NCBI GenBank assembly: GCA_021464415.1
Contig: CM038467.1
Span: forward strand, 47,615,715-47,679,714
Reading direction: 5' to 3'
DNA length: 64,000 bases
Origin: Lonicera japonica
Taxonomy: Eukaryota; Streptophyta; Magnoliopsida; Dipsacales; Caprifoliaceae
The number at the start of each line of letters is the position of its first letter. The first letter of the stretch is position 1. Shown one piece after another: positions 24,973 through 36,363 of the stretch. Below the pieces are notes generated by a model that searched no databases, had not been told where the DNA came from, and saw only the letters and a list, made by a program, of their open reading frames with translations. Made by a program: the position numbers and the translations under genes.

Positions 24973-25330
24973 AAACCTAACACACCAAGCAGCGTACTTA
25001 TGTTCATCCAAACCTACCCACTACAACTTGATAACTGCTAATACAATTAAAGAAACCAATAAAATTAAAGTGAAATTATATCTTTTTTCACCATAAAAGA
25101 GAAACTAATTTTGTCAGGTATAAATGTGTATTTATTTTTGTCATTTATTTTGAATATCTTGTTTGATTTAAAAGTTGGATTGCAGTATATATGATTAGTA
25201 AAAAAAAAGTAAAAATCCGTGAGTTATTTTATTATCTTGTTATTAATTTGAAGTTTACATTTTATTTGTAGCATCAATTTTTTTTTTCATTATAATAATT
25301 GAAGATAAATATTCTAGTAAATCATTGCAT
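24973..25330. repeat. Local repeat segment A, copy 2, right part
   Basis: Matches 1940-2260. It ends where segment D begins, near 'GCATAGCTTCTTTAGCTCG'. Confidence 0.55.
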
Positions 25331-26395
25331 AGCTTCTTTAGCTCGTAGAGCCATTTTGTCTGGGAATTGGCTTGGTAATCCGCCTCACCCCCCCCCCCCC
25401 CCCCTCTCTCTCTTCTTCTTCTTTTCAACTTTTTATAAAATCAACGGCAATCAATTTCAATTATAACCAAAGAAAAATAAACAAATTAATATGAACTTAA
25501 TGAAAAATGTAAAGACTTATATGCCCAACCATTCATGTCCTTCCCTTAAATTCTATCAGACTGGCATCGAGGGGCAGAGCTAAGATGCAGATTTAGGAGG
25601 ACAAATTAAGATTAATATATATATATATAAATTAGGTATGGTTATTTGTATTCCAAATAATTATTCTAACACTTTAAAATGATTTTCCTATTTGTGAATT
25701 TGGGTAGTTGAATATTTTTCTGAAGTGCCAATATCGATACAATTTTTATTTTGGCAAACAATAAATTTAATACTTGGAGCCATGAAAAAATAAAACTGCA
25801 GGGGGTATAAACGGTTATGTAGGAAAAAGCGTTTTTTTTTTCTCCTGATTATCTTATTTCAAAACTGGCCTTGATGTTTAAAAATAATTACGAACTAAAC
25901 CTTGAAGCTTAAAAACTTACAAAAAGACTCATAGAACTTTTCTCTATTACACTACATACCCTATTGTTTTTGGAAATTCTAGAGGGGGTCATGGCGCACA
26001 TGCCTCTAAAAGAGTTAAAATTTAGTGACCAATACGATTTTCATTGAAATTAATAAACATTTTAAACCAAATTTTGAAGAATAATATAATTTAGTAATAT
26101 TTTTTTTTGTATATATCTGAATTTTGGATCATATAAGTAACTAAATTGATAGGTCCTTTAAACTAGTTGAAGGAACTCCCTTTACAAAGAATAAATTGTT
26201 AATTTATTTTTTTTAATAACGAAATATTATAGATATGATTTTCAATATATAATCGTGGAGTAGCACTTTAACTAATAGAATTTAACTTCGAGGTTAAATT
26301 TCATGAGTTATTTTCATATATCTAAAATTAATTCTGAAAAATATATTATTAAATAGGCATCTTATGCATTTCAAATCGGGTCTAAGTAGAATTTT
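25325..26395. repeat. Local repeat segment D, copy 1
   Basis: High similarity to 29875-30960, including the poly-C tract, 'AACCATTCATGTCCTTCCCT', a (TA)n run and 'TGGCCTTGATGTTTAAAAAT'. The last part is segment-B-like ('GCATCTTATGCATTTCAAA'). It is cut off at about 26395, whereas copy 2 continues. Confidence 0.65.
25388..25404. repeat. Poly-C tract followed by (CT)n
   Basis: A run of 17 C is followed by CT and CTT repeats. A longer tract sits at the same place in segment D copy 2. Confidence 0.9.
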
Positions 26396-27104
26396 TCTTA
26401 AAATTTGAACTTACAAATTTTAAATTATTAATAAAGATGCTAAACATTGTGAGTGTGCAAAATTTTTATGTCTAGAATTGAACGTGCATGTAAATAATAC
26501 ATATAAATACCACATACATACGCATTGCGTAGGCTGCAAGTTTTGTTTGTTATGATCTTATTTGAACATTTATACTCTATTTGATGATAAAATGAAAAAT
26601 GATAGCAAAATTAATCGAGTTTTGTGAAAAAAATGAAAAATAAGTTGAAGGATAATGTGATAAATGAGATGATCTCATCTCAAACTTATTTTTATGAATA
26701 AAAGTCATTGGTCGCTTTTTTTTTAGTGTAAATTATTTCTTTACACCGCATGAATAAATTTTCACAAATTTCTTAATTAAATTTAATTATCTTTTATATT
26801 ATTTTTCAATTTGTTAAAAAGTAAACCCTTAATAAAAAAATAATCATTCAAAAAACAAGTTGAATGGAACAAGTTAAATTAAGCGAACCTAATCTGAACG
26901 TGTGCTCATCTATCTATTATCTTCTATTAACATATAATAAAATGGAGGAAGTATAGTAATTGCTCATTAATAATAACTCATTTATATCAATTAGTGTAAT
27001 TTTTAATTACTTTTATAAATAAACTCTTTTGTCTTCTTTTTTGATTGTTTGAACTTCTTTCTTTCTATTATTATAACAATTCGTTCTTAACCTACATGTG
27101 CCAG
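26396..27104. other. AT-rich spacer, no gene seen
   Basis: No coding frame beyond short ones, no repeat ends recognised. The last 100 bp is pyrimidine-rich and leads into a candidate splice acceptor, TGTGCCAG, at 27097-27104. Confidence 0.4.
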
Positions 27105-27317
27105 TTCAACAATGTTGATATCTCCACCATACCCGAGCATGTTAAGTTTGGAATAGATCCTTGGAATAACACAAATACCTCCTGCCAAAATCTTTCAGTT
27201 TCTTTGTTTGATTATATAGAATACCAGTTTTGGAATGAAGGATCTCAAAGTTGTGATTCAGATGCTTTCGTAGGTTATGGTGATCCTACAGATGATGAAG
27301 ATGAAGGACCAGACTAA
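27105..27317 (+). pseudogene. Exon-like fragment, product not recognised
   Basis: After a plausible acceptor (CAG at 27102-27104) there is an open frame of 70 codons ending with TAA. It starts FNNVDISTIPEHVKFGID and ends with an acidic tail (DPTDDEDEGPD). The composition is richer and less AT-biased than the flanks and looks protein-coding, like a last exon. I cannot name the family. An LTR-like region follows directly, so it may be the end of a transposon gene. Confidence 0.35.
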
Positions 27318-27339
27318 ACTCGCCTTCAACTCAATTGTC

Positions 27340-27850
27340 AGCAGCCGAGTTAACTCAGTGTCGGCAAGCATTATTAGAAAGCATCTCCACTTGTATAAAG
27401 TTGTATAATTATTGTACTTTTCTTTTGCAAAAGTAGAGCCTAGTACTGTTTGCTTTTATTTTGTTGGGTAGCTTTATTACTTTTCCAAGTTGTATTATTT
27501 TAACTTTCCACATGTATGGTTGTGCTGAGCCCTTAATCTCTATATAAGGAGCCAATTTAGTTTCATTTAGGATCATCGAGAGTTTGAGTTTGAGAGTTTG
27601 GTTGAAGAGTTGTATACTCTTTTGTAATTCCCTCAATTTATAATAATATGATTCCCCCATCATGGGTTTTCTGAAAATTATCGCAATGTTTGTATAATCC
27701 TTGGTCTTCTTACTCTCTTTTTTACCGTCTTTTTATTATCAGTTTGTTTTGTGTCTTTGTATGTAGATCCTGCCGCGATTAAGTTCGTACAAGGAAGTCG
27801 GTTAACCGTAGTAACAATTATCTTTCCTGTTTGGTATCAAATGCTTGTTC
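27340..27850 (+). mobile_element. LTR-like region with TATA box and tRNA-Met-type primer site
   Basis: TATATAAG at 27541-27548 is followed by a leader-like stretch. TGGTATCAAATGC at 27832-27844 is close to the plant copia primer-binding site (TGGTATCAGAGC). No internal coding domain follows, so this is a remnant at best. Confidence 0.35.
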
Positions 27851-28399
27851 TTCCGTGAGTAATTGTCCTTCGGAGTTCTGAACCAAGGATCAGACTAAAG
27901 CTTCTTGATGCTCTTGCTCTTTCTAAAGTTAAAAGTCCATTATGTATAATAGCTATACTATGATTAGTATGAGATTAAAGCTTAATGAAAAGTATGCTCT
28001 ATGACTGCCACTTTGTAGTTAATCCTCTCATATTAGTATGCTCTGTGACTGCCGCTATTAGTAGATCTCTCATATTAGAAAAACTTTGAGGTTAATTGTG
28101 TGGATCTCTCATATCAGAAATCTTTGAAGCTTTCTTACTCAGAAAACGGGTATAGTTTCTAAGTAAAATTTCTAGTATCTAGTGCTAACAATACACAAAA
28201 AGGGTGCTTGAGCTTTTATTGAAGGCCATGGAGTGCCGTTGTTGTTTAGCTCGCAAATGTGGTCTTGTGTATATGATGCATAATTAAGAGAAATTATTAC
28301 TTAGAGTTGGCGTCAGTTTGAATATAGAAAGAAAAGAGAACAAGTGGAATTTTAGTTTGTTATCCTTCGGTGAAAGAACTTTGATCCACAATAGAATGG
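27851..28399. other. Spacer, no gene seen
   Basis: A short direct repeat, 'AGTATGCTCTRTGACTGCC', occurs at about 27990 and 28037, and 'GATCTCTCATATYAGAAA' occurs twice (about 28065 and 28104). Nothing coding is recognised. Confidence 0.35.
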
Positions 28400-29410
28400 A
28401 TTAACGAAGAACAATAAAAGATCTTTTGCCAATGAGATAATAAACAATATTTTGCAACACGAAGAAGATTCCACATAATCGAATAATATTTTGCAACACA
28501 AAAAAGATTCCACAATAGAATGGATTAATGTGGCATTAGAAGCTGGAAAAAAACTATGAATTAGTGTACATAGAGCACAATTTATCTCCATTGCAATCCT
28601 CTAATATAGCAAAGACTGAACGTTCAATGGTGTGTTTTATGGAATTTTGTTTTCTTTATGAATTTATACTTGAAATTATATACTTGTTTGAAATCCAATA
28701 GAAAAACTTAATTTTGTATAAAACATTAAAATTTCAGCAGAACCTGACTTAATATCTAATGTTGGATCCGAAACTAATATGTTGTCTTGGTAAAATCTGT
28801 ATAATAAAAAAATTGAATGGTAGAAAAACATAATTCTGGTTACAACAATACAAGCTTCAATAGAGCTAGAAGATGAAGTCCCGTTGAAAAAGGTTTGTCT
28901 CGAAAATTGTTTTGTGAAAATGGAGAGCTAGAAGATAAAGTGACGAAGGAGGTTGTTTGCTTTTATGTTTTTCACCATCACTGATCTTAGTTTTACTTTA
29001 ATTTTTTAAAATATAATATTTTTTTTTCTTAATTAAAGTGAATGTACTTATTAGTAGATATTTTAATATTAAAATATTTATAAAAATTAAATAAATAATT
29101 TTTTTGTAAGTCTATCCACACTTGCGGATTAATTTAAGATGCAACACGGATTGCCTTATTAACTGCAAGAAATTATATATAGAAATAAAATCACCCAACT
29201 CTTTAAACCTTAACACACCAAACAGCCCGCGTGAGTTATTTTATTATCTTGCTATTTATTTGAAGTGAACATTTTATTTGTAACATTAAATTTTTTTATT
29301 AAAATAATTGAAATTAAATATTCTTGTGCATCATTTTGAAAAAAAAAAGAAAACGAAAAAAGCTTAATAAAATTTTATTTGTTTTCTTTTTCATTTGTGA
29401 AAAAAAAAAT
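28400..29410. repeat. Paralogue of the MULE interior plus segment A tail (copy 3)
   Basis: 28400-29198 matches 24100-24963. It ends with the same MULE terminus ('GAAATAAAATCACCC') followed by AACTCTTTAAAC, as at 24964. 29206-29410 then matches segment A at 2150-2310. The left MULE end is missing here. Confidence 0.55.
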
Positions 29411-29874
29411 TAACGGAAGGTACAATAAAATAAAAATAAAAACCTAATCATCAAAAAATAGTTAGAATATTTTGCTTTGTTTCTGCCCATCACATCAAAT
29501 ATTTCTAGTTCTTCCCTTCTCCAATTGATTTGTGGTACTTTATATTCGTTGAAATTCGCATAAATTGATGTTGATTTTAAAGACTGGGATTCCATATATA
29601 GTATTAGTGTTCAATTTTAGATGATTTTGGCATGAAAGTTATGGTGTCAATTTGCTCTGATGTGCGAAGCACTAGCCATCAAAGGAGCCTTCCATTTCGC
29701 GTTCGCTAGAAGGCTCTTAAATGCGAAAATTTGCGATGCATCTCTGTTATTCTCCTTAGCAACACGGATAATGTCTCTCCATGAAAAATCAACAGTATTA
29801 TTTTTGATATTCGCTTCTTGGCGCGCCGCTTCAACATTTTATTTTGTTTTGTGAGATGAGAGAGAAATTATATA
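29411..29874. other. Spacer, no gene seen
   Basis: Short open frames on both strands lack domains. 29660-29810 is less AT-rich but not recognisable. Confidence 0.3.
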
Positions 29875-31399
29875 GCTCATTGTATAGCTTCTTTAGCTCG
29901 TAGAGCCATTTTGTCTGGGACTTGGCTTGGTAATCTGCCTCCCCCCCCCCCCCCCTCCCCCTCCCCCCTTTTCTTCTTCCTTCTTCTTCTTTTCAACCTT
30001 TTATAAAATCAACGGCCATCAATTTCAATTCTAACCAAAGAAAAATAAACAAATATGAACTTAATGAAAAACCTAGAGACTTATATATGGCCAACCATTC
30101 ATGTCCTTCCCTTAAATTCTATCAGACAGGCACCTAGGGACGGTGCTAAGATGCCGATTTAGGAGAACAAATTAAGACTAATATATATATATATATATAT
30201 AAATTAGGTATGATTATTGGCATTCCAAATAAATATTCTAACACTTTAAAATGATATTTATATTTGTGATGAATTCGGGTAATAGAATATTTTTCTGAAG
30301 TGCCAATATTGATACAATTTTTATTTTGGCAAACAATAAATTTAATACTTGGAGCCATGAAAAAATAAAACTGCTGGGGGTATAAGCAATTATGTAGGAA
30401 AAAGCGATTTTTTTTTCTACTGATTATCTTACTTCAAAACTGGCCTTGATGTTTAAAAATAATTACAAACTAAACCTTGAAGCTTGAAAACTTACAAAAA
30501 GACTCATAGAACTTTACACTACATACCCTATTGTTTTCTGAAATTCCAGAGGGGGTCATGGCCCACATGCCTCTAAAAGAGCTCAAATTTAGTGATCAGA
30601 TTTTCATTGAAATTAACTAAACATTTTGCACCAAATTTTGAAGAATAATATAATTTAGAATGGATATAGTAAATTTTTTTGTATATATCTAGATTTTGGA
30701 TCATATAAGTAACTAAATCGGTAGATCCTTCTTTAAACTCATTGAAGGAGCTCCCTTTACAAAGAATAAATTGTTAATTTTTTTTTTTTTTTAATGAAAT
30801 ATGATGGATATGATTTTTAGTATATAATGGTGGAGTAGCAGTACTTTAACTAATACAATTTAACTTCAAGGTTAAATTTCATGAGTTATTTTCATATATC
30901 TAAAATCAATAGTAAAAAATATATTATTGAATAGGCATCTTATGCATTTCAATTGGGGTCTACGTAGAGCACACTGCTTGAGTGAATATTGAAAATATAA
31001 GTAGGTTAGTTTGCTTTCTATTAACTTAATCAATTCCAAAGTAATTACAATTTTAAGTGATCAAAACTTTATTCTCCTCTCTTCTTCGATCTTTTAATCA
31101 TATTTTTCTAGAATTGTATCTTTTTAGTAATTTATTATTGAACATTAATAAGATATTAGAGAAAATTAAATATTGAATTTAGTGAAATTAACTTCACTTG
31201 TGAAATAATTTTAATATTTTAGTGTTGTTATAAGCTTTATTTTTAGAAACAAATTGTTGAAATAGCCTATGGTTCTTTATAATCATAATACTAAGAAATT
31301 TGAATAACAGTTCTAGTCTTATAAGTCTTAGTCCCAATATGTCTTGGCTGGTAGTAAATGTCTCTTTGTTCGGTCAATTAATCAATTATTTCATAGTAA
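29875..31399. repeat. Local repeat segment D copy 2, running into segment-B-like sequence
   Basis: Collinear with 25325-26395 up to about 30960. It then continues as segment-B-like DNA ('GAGTGAATATTGAAAATATAA') to 'TCAATTATTTCATAGTAA', where the CACTA element is inserted. It contains a 27-bp C-rich tract at about 29939-29965 and a (TA)n run at 30181-30200. Confidence 0.6.
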
Positions 31400-31427
31400 C
31401 ACTACACCAACAAGGCTCTTGGGCGAC

Positions 31428-31790
31428 GTAGTTAATAGAATACGTCGCCTAAGAGTATCCTAGGCGACGTAATAATTACACGTCGCCTAAGATAATCCTA
31501 GGCGACGTAGGTATAAATTACGTCGCCCCATAAAATCCTAGGCGACGTAGTTATAAAGTACGTCGCCCCATAAAATCCTAGGCGACGTAGGTATACAGTA
31601 CGTCGCCTAAGATTATCTAGGGCGACGTACTCAAATTCACACGTCGCCCAAAATATGTTCACCACCGACACTTTTAAGTGGCGGTCAACAGGGGTTTTGA
31701 CTGACCTTTAGGCGACGTAGAAACTATACTTACGTCGCCTAAGATATCTCTTAAGCGACGTAGGTATAGTTTCTACGTCGCCTAAGATCC
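31428..31790. repeat. Left subterminal repeats of the CACTA element
   Basis: About 16 copies of a TAGGCGACGTA-type motif strictly alternate with its inverse TACGTCGCCTA, spaced 10-20 bp, so neighbouring pairs can form short hairpins. In En/Spm-type elements, subterminal motifs of this kind are bound by the TnpA protein. One more copy lies at 32226-32238. Confidence 0.85.
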
Positions 31791-31814
31791 TGTCATCTTT
31801 ATATCAGATCCACT

Positions 31815-32500
31815 CCTCCATTTTCGGGGTTGATGTGTTTTAGAGCTACTTTGGGCGATTTTGGAAATTTTAAAGGTAAAAATCAACATCATTTCTCTCA
31901 TTAAAGGCTTGTTTGACCTTTAGGTAATCTATCTCTTATTAATATTAATTATTTATTAATTTTTGTGTTTATATAGAACTTGCCATTTTCGGTTTTAGAG
32001 TTAATTTGGGCGATTTTGGCAATTTTAAAGGTGAAAATCAACATCATTTCTCTCATTAAAGGCTTGTTTGATATTTAGGTACTCTATCTCTTATTAATCT
32101 TAATTAGTTACTAATTTTTGTGTTTATATATATATACTGTGTTTAGTGTAGAAAATGTGTATTTGGTGTTGAACATATAGTATTATTGTTAATTATTGCC
32201 CCTATTTGATCTCTACGTTCGTTCTACGTCGCCTAAGAACATGCCATTTTCGGGGTTGATGTATTTTAGAGTTAATTTTGGCGATTTTGAAGGTGAAAAT
32301 TAACATAATTTCCCCCATTAAAAGCTTCTTTGATTTTTAGGTACTGTATCTATTACTAATATTAATTTTTTTTCTAATTTTTTTACTTTATATAGATATC
32401 GTGTTTAGTGTAGAAAATGTGTATTTGGTGTTGAAGATATAGTATTGTTGTTAGTTGTTGCCCTTTTTTATATATACGTTAGTATTATTCTTAGTTGTTA
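31815..32500 (+). repeat. Triplicated leader of the CACTA transposase gene
   Basis: A block starting 'CCATTTTCGG' occurs at about 31818, 31983 and 32243. It includes 'GAAAATCAACATCATTTC' and ends in 'ATTTTTGTGTTTATAT'. The second and third copies also share 'GTGTTTAGTGTAGAAAATGT'. This is the promoter and leader side of the gene at 32547. Confidence 0.65.
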
Positions 32501-32546
32501 GTAATTTTTGAGTTTGTAATTATTTGTCATATGACAGTGATCGAAA

Positions 32547-34757
32547 ATGAATAAGAACTGGATGAAATGCTCAAGAGGTTCAACGGAATTCATTGCGGGG
32601 CTAATGGAGTTCTTAGAGTATGTTCGAGAAAATGGCAACAATTCGACTGGATTGTATCCATGTCCCTGCAAAAAATGTTTCAACATGGGCCAACGGGTGA
32701 CATTAGATGAAATATACATCCACTTGACCAATGCAGGTATAATGGAGTCATATACAGTATGGAACCTACATGGGGAAATTCCAGAGACAACTTCGCAACG
32801 GCAAGTAGAACAGAACAGGGCGTCTTCGAGTAACCCGACCATGGACTTCGTACAAGATGCTTTTCCTTTTCGTGAATCGTATGATCACCCTGGTGTTGAC
32901 AATGCATTTCATGCCGACCCTGTCGCCAAAGAAAATTTGATAGCATATCAGCGTCTCTTAGACGAAGCAGTGACTCCACTGTACGAGGGTAGTCAAGTCA
33001 CGGCGTTGGCTTCAATGCTTAGATCGCTGCAACTGAAACAGAGTTGCAATATGGCAGACACATCCTTCAACATGTGGGCTGCTGAAATTAATTACCTGTT
33101 GCCCGAAGGGAACAAGTACCCTGACTCATACAAAGCTGTAAAAAAAGCCTTAAAGAAGATTGGCATGGGTTACGAGGTCATCCACGGGTGTTACTATGGC
33201 TGCTACTTGTTTTACAAGGAGGGTAAAGACCTAGATCAATGTCCTATTTGCGGTGAGTCAAGATGGGAAGAAGAAAATACAAGCGGTGGCAAACGGATTG
33301 CCCGGAAGACGGTTCAGTACTTCCCGTTGGCACCGAGGTTGCAGCGTCTGTATAGTTGTAAACATATTGCAAAGGAAATGCGGTGGCATGGGGAAAGAAG
33401 AGAAGATACTGAATATCTTAGACATCCAGCGGATGGAGAAGCATGGAAGGATTTCGACAGGTGACGTATAGATTCACAGTTCGTACACATACAATTTAAT
33501 AAACTGTTAGTCTAATTATTTTTATATTAAGGAATTTGTCTCGTCATTTTGTAGGTCCTAACCGTAATTTGCCGCCGACATTAGAAATGTTCGTCTTGCT
33601 GTAGCGTCAGACGAGTTCAGTCCGTACTCTACTATGGCGGTTCCCTACAGTTGCTGGCCTGTTATTGCGATACCTTATAATTTGTAGCCTTCGTTGTGTA
33701 TGAAGAAGGAGTTTAACATTCTAGTCTTACTAATATCCGGCCCTAAGAGCCCGGGAAAGACTCTAAATGTGTTTATGAGACCACTGATTGATGAACTTAA
33801 GATGCTATGGGAGACGGGGGTTTCAACTTGGGATCGATACGGTGAAGTGGCATTCAACATGAGGGCAGCCGTTATGTGGACCATCAGCGACTTTCCAGGA
33901 TTAGGAATGTTGGGAGGTATTGAGACAAAAGGGTACAAGGCATGTCCCATATGTTTGGATGATATTATTGCGGTTCACAATAATGGAAGGATGTCATATC
34001 AGGGGGCGCATAGATGGCTTTCCGAAGATCACCCTTATCGGAGGATACCTGAAAGGTTTAATGGGGAGCCAGAGCTTAGACCCGCCCCACAAAGAAAGTC
34101 TGCACGTCAGGTTCTTGAAGCTACCAATAGTTTTTCTTACCCTCAGAATTCTTTGCATCCGCATCCTGACTTCAAACAGGTACGGCTCAAACTAACAGTA
34201 GTTGTGATATTGTAATAAGTTAATTTGTGATATTGTAAATTGATAAGTTGTGTTGTACTTAATGTTAGGCAGCTAAAAAGAGATTGTGTTGGACTCACGT
34301 CAGTATATTTTGGGAGCTGCCTTACTGGACATCATCGAGTGTGAGACATGCATTAGATGTGATGCACATCGAAAAAAATGTATGCGACAACATCTTGGGC
34401 ACCGTTTTAGGTCTCGATGGAAAGACTAAGGACGATATGAAATCTCGATTAACTTTAAAGAATATGGGCATACGCAGCAATCTTTGGCCGAGGATAGGGC
34501 CGTCAGGAAAAGTGACGCTACCTCAGGCAAATTACACAGTTCGTCCTAGGGATCTCAGAGACGTATTTGATCGAGTTGCAACTGTTAAATACCCAAGAGG
34601 TTACGCTGGAAGCCTAAAGAGCAAGATCAGACCGTCTGATAAAAAGTTTTTTGGATTGAAGACTCACGATTTCCATGTCATGCTTCAGCGTGTTCTTCCT
34701 GTGGTAATCCGACCATATTTGGGAAGAGACGTCGCCAGTACTGTATCTTGTGATTGA
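32547..34757 (+). pseudogene. CACTA transposase (TnpD type, Transposase_21), broken and truncated
   Basis: Exon 1 (32547-33460) begins MNKNWMKCSRGSTEF, the transposase-associated domain with the CPCKKC cysteines. It continues into CPICGESRW and CKHIAKEMRWH, the start of Transposase_21. Introns with GT/AG ends fit at 33461-33554 and 34180-34268 and keep phase. Exon 2 carries IRNVRLAVASDEF, GPKSPGKTLNVFMRPLIDEL and AFNMRAAVMWTISDFPG. Exon 3 carries ALDVMHIEKNVCDN. Breaks are TAA at 33559-33561 and 33565-33567 and TAG at 33685-33687, all in frame. The C-terminal half normally found in this family (DUF4218 region) is missing after 34757. It cannot be functional. Confidence 0.88.
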
Positions 34758-36363
34758 CTCTACTTTGTCAAATTTCAACATTATGTATGCTCGGTTTATT
34801 ATTTTTGGCCGCACTTTAGACCAAACTCGATAAAGTTACAGACAAGTTTGAGTTTGCTCAGGTATCAAATTTGTTACTCATTGAAAACTTAAGGGCATGG
34901 TAATATAGTGAAAAGATTAAGATTATATTACTGTCTTTACTGCTTTTACAGATTTTCTATCAGAAAAATCATGGGTTTCCTCCATTTTTCCGTTATATCC
35001 TTGTAAATGACTAAATCTTGGAACCTCATCCAATTTTCTTTCTTCTGGAGTTGTAAAATGTACTTCTTTAGATCCTAAAACAAACTGTACATCACTAGGA
35101 CAAAACGTAATGAGCAAATAGCATATGGAACTAGATTTTCCGAAAAATTATATTAAGTTCGATTATTAGGGAGTGAATGTGATCTAATATTAAGTTCGAT
35201 TATTAGGGAGTGAATGTGATATGTCTCTCTATCTTACCAAGTAACCGTCTGCATGAGCCAATACCATCGTCCCCTCTCTCTCTCTCTCTATCTCTCTATC
35301 TCTCTTTCTCTCTCTCTCTCACACACACACACAAAATGCCACCACCACACAATACTACCACCCCATCCCACCCACAAAACCACTGTGTAATTGCAAGTAC
35401 TTCACTTATATCGATGACAAGTTAAAAGAAACTGGATTAAAAAGCATGTTATCGATTAAGTATTAATTCATAACGCAATGCCTATCTGTGCAGCTAATTA
35501 AGCCATATATATATATGGTAAATTTCAAGTAACGTCTTAACTTAAAACCTTAAGTTATCGATTAAGTATTTTGAAAGGTTAAACGAATGAGTTTTTTAAC
35601 TTAAGACTTTAAGTTACTAATTAAGTACAAATTAAATTGAAAAATATGTCTAGTCAACGGAGATATATATTTTAATTTTGTAATTAACTTACTTCCCGGT
35701 TGAATTTTTTTATAAAATTTGGTGGGGATGATCACTAGTCATGGAGATCGTCTTCACCAAGCTTCGTAAAAAAACTCATCCGTTTGATACCCAAAATACA
35801 CAATTCGTAACTTAAAGTCCTTAAAACCTTACTTGAAATGTACCCCTATATATATATTTACTTTCAAATCTAGATGATATATATTACCAAAAAATAATAT
35901 CAGCTCTCTCTCTACTTTTTCTTGTTCTAATGGCAGCAAGGTCCCCCCACATCTTGCTGATCAGTAATGTCACTAAATACCCAAAATTAACAGACACACA
36001 TAATTTGGAAAAATGAAAAAGTTATAGGTTTATATAAATACCCTGTTATTGTTTATATATATGTATATATATTCGTAATACTTAATAATAATAATTTAAT
36101 CATAAATACTTAAAGGGCTTTTTTGAGTTACACATTTTTCTATATCTATGTATACATAAATCACTATTGCCCAATGTAACTGATTCTTTTCTTCTTGTGA
36201 TGTGAGTTTTATATATATATATTGATCTTGAAGTTTACTGTTCTTATGTTTCTTTTAATTTCGATTTCGATTCAATTCAATTTCAATTTTAGTTCAATTC
36301 AATTTCAGTTTCAATTCAAGTCAATTATATTATTCTTATGTTTCCTTTATAATATATGTCAGG
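34758..36363. other. Non-coding interior of the CACTA element
   Basis: This replaces the expected 3' half of the transposase gene. A 33-bp direct duplication ('AAGTTCGATTATTAGGGAGT') lies at about 35154-35221. A (CT)n-(CA)n tract lies at 35275-35333. CAATTCAATTTC-type simple sequence lies at 36250-36325. A 64-codon minus-strand frame at 34923-35117 has protein-like composition but no recognised family. Confidence 0.55.

Noticed and set aside
1176..31399. Helitron as the explanation for the repeat segments
   Set aside because: I found no CTRR hairpin end, no TC start at copy borders and no Rep/helicase coding sequence.
35210..35425. 71-codon plus-strand frame
   Set aside because: Translation of a (CT)n-(CA)n microsatellite.
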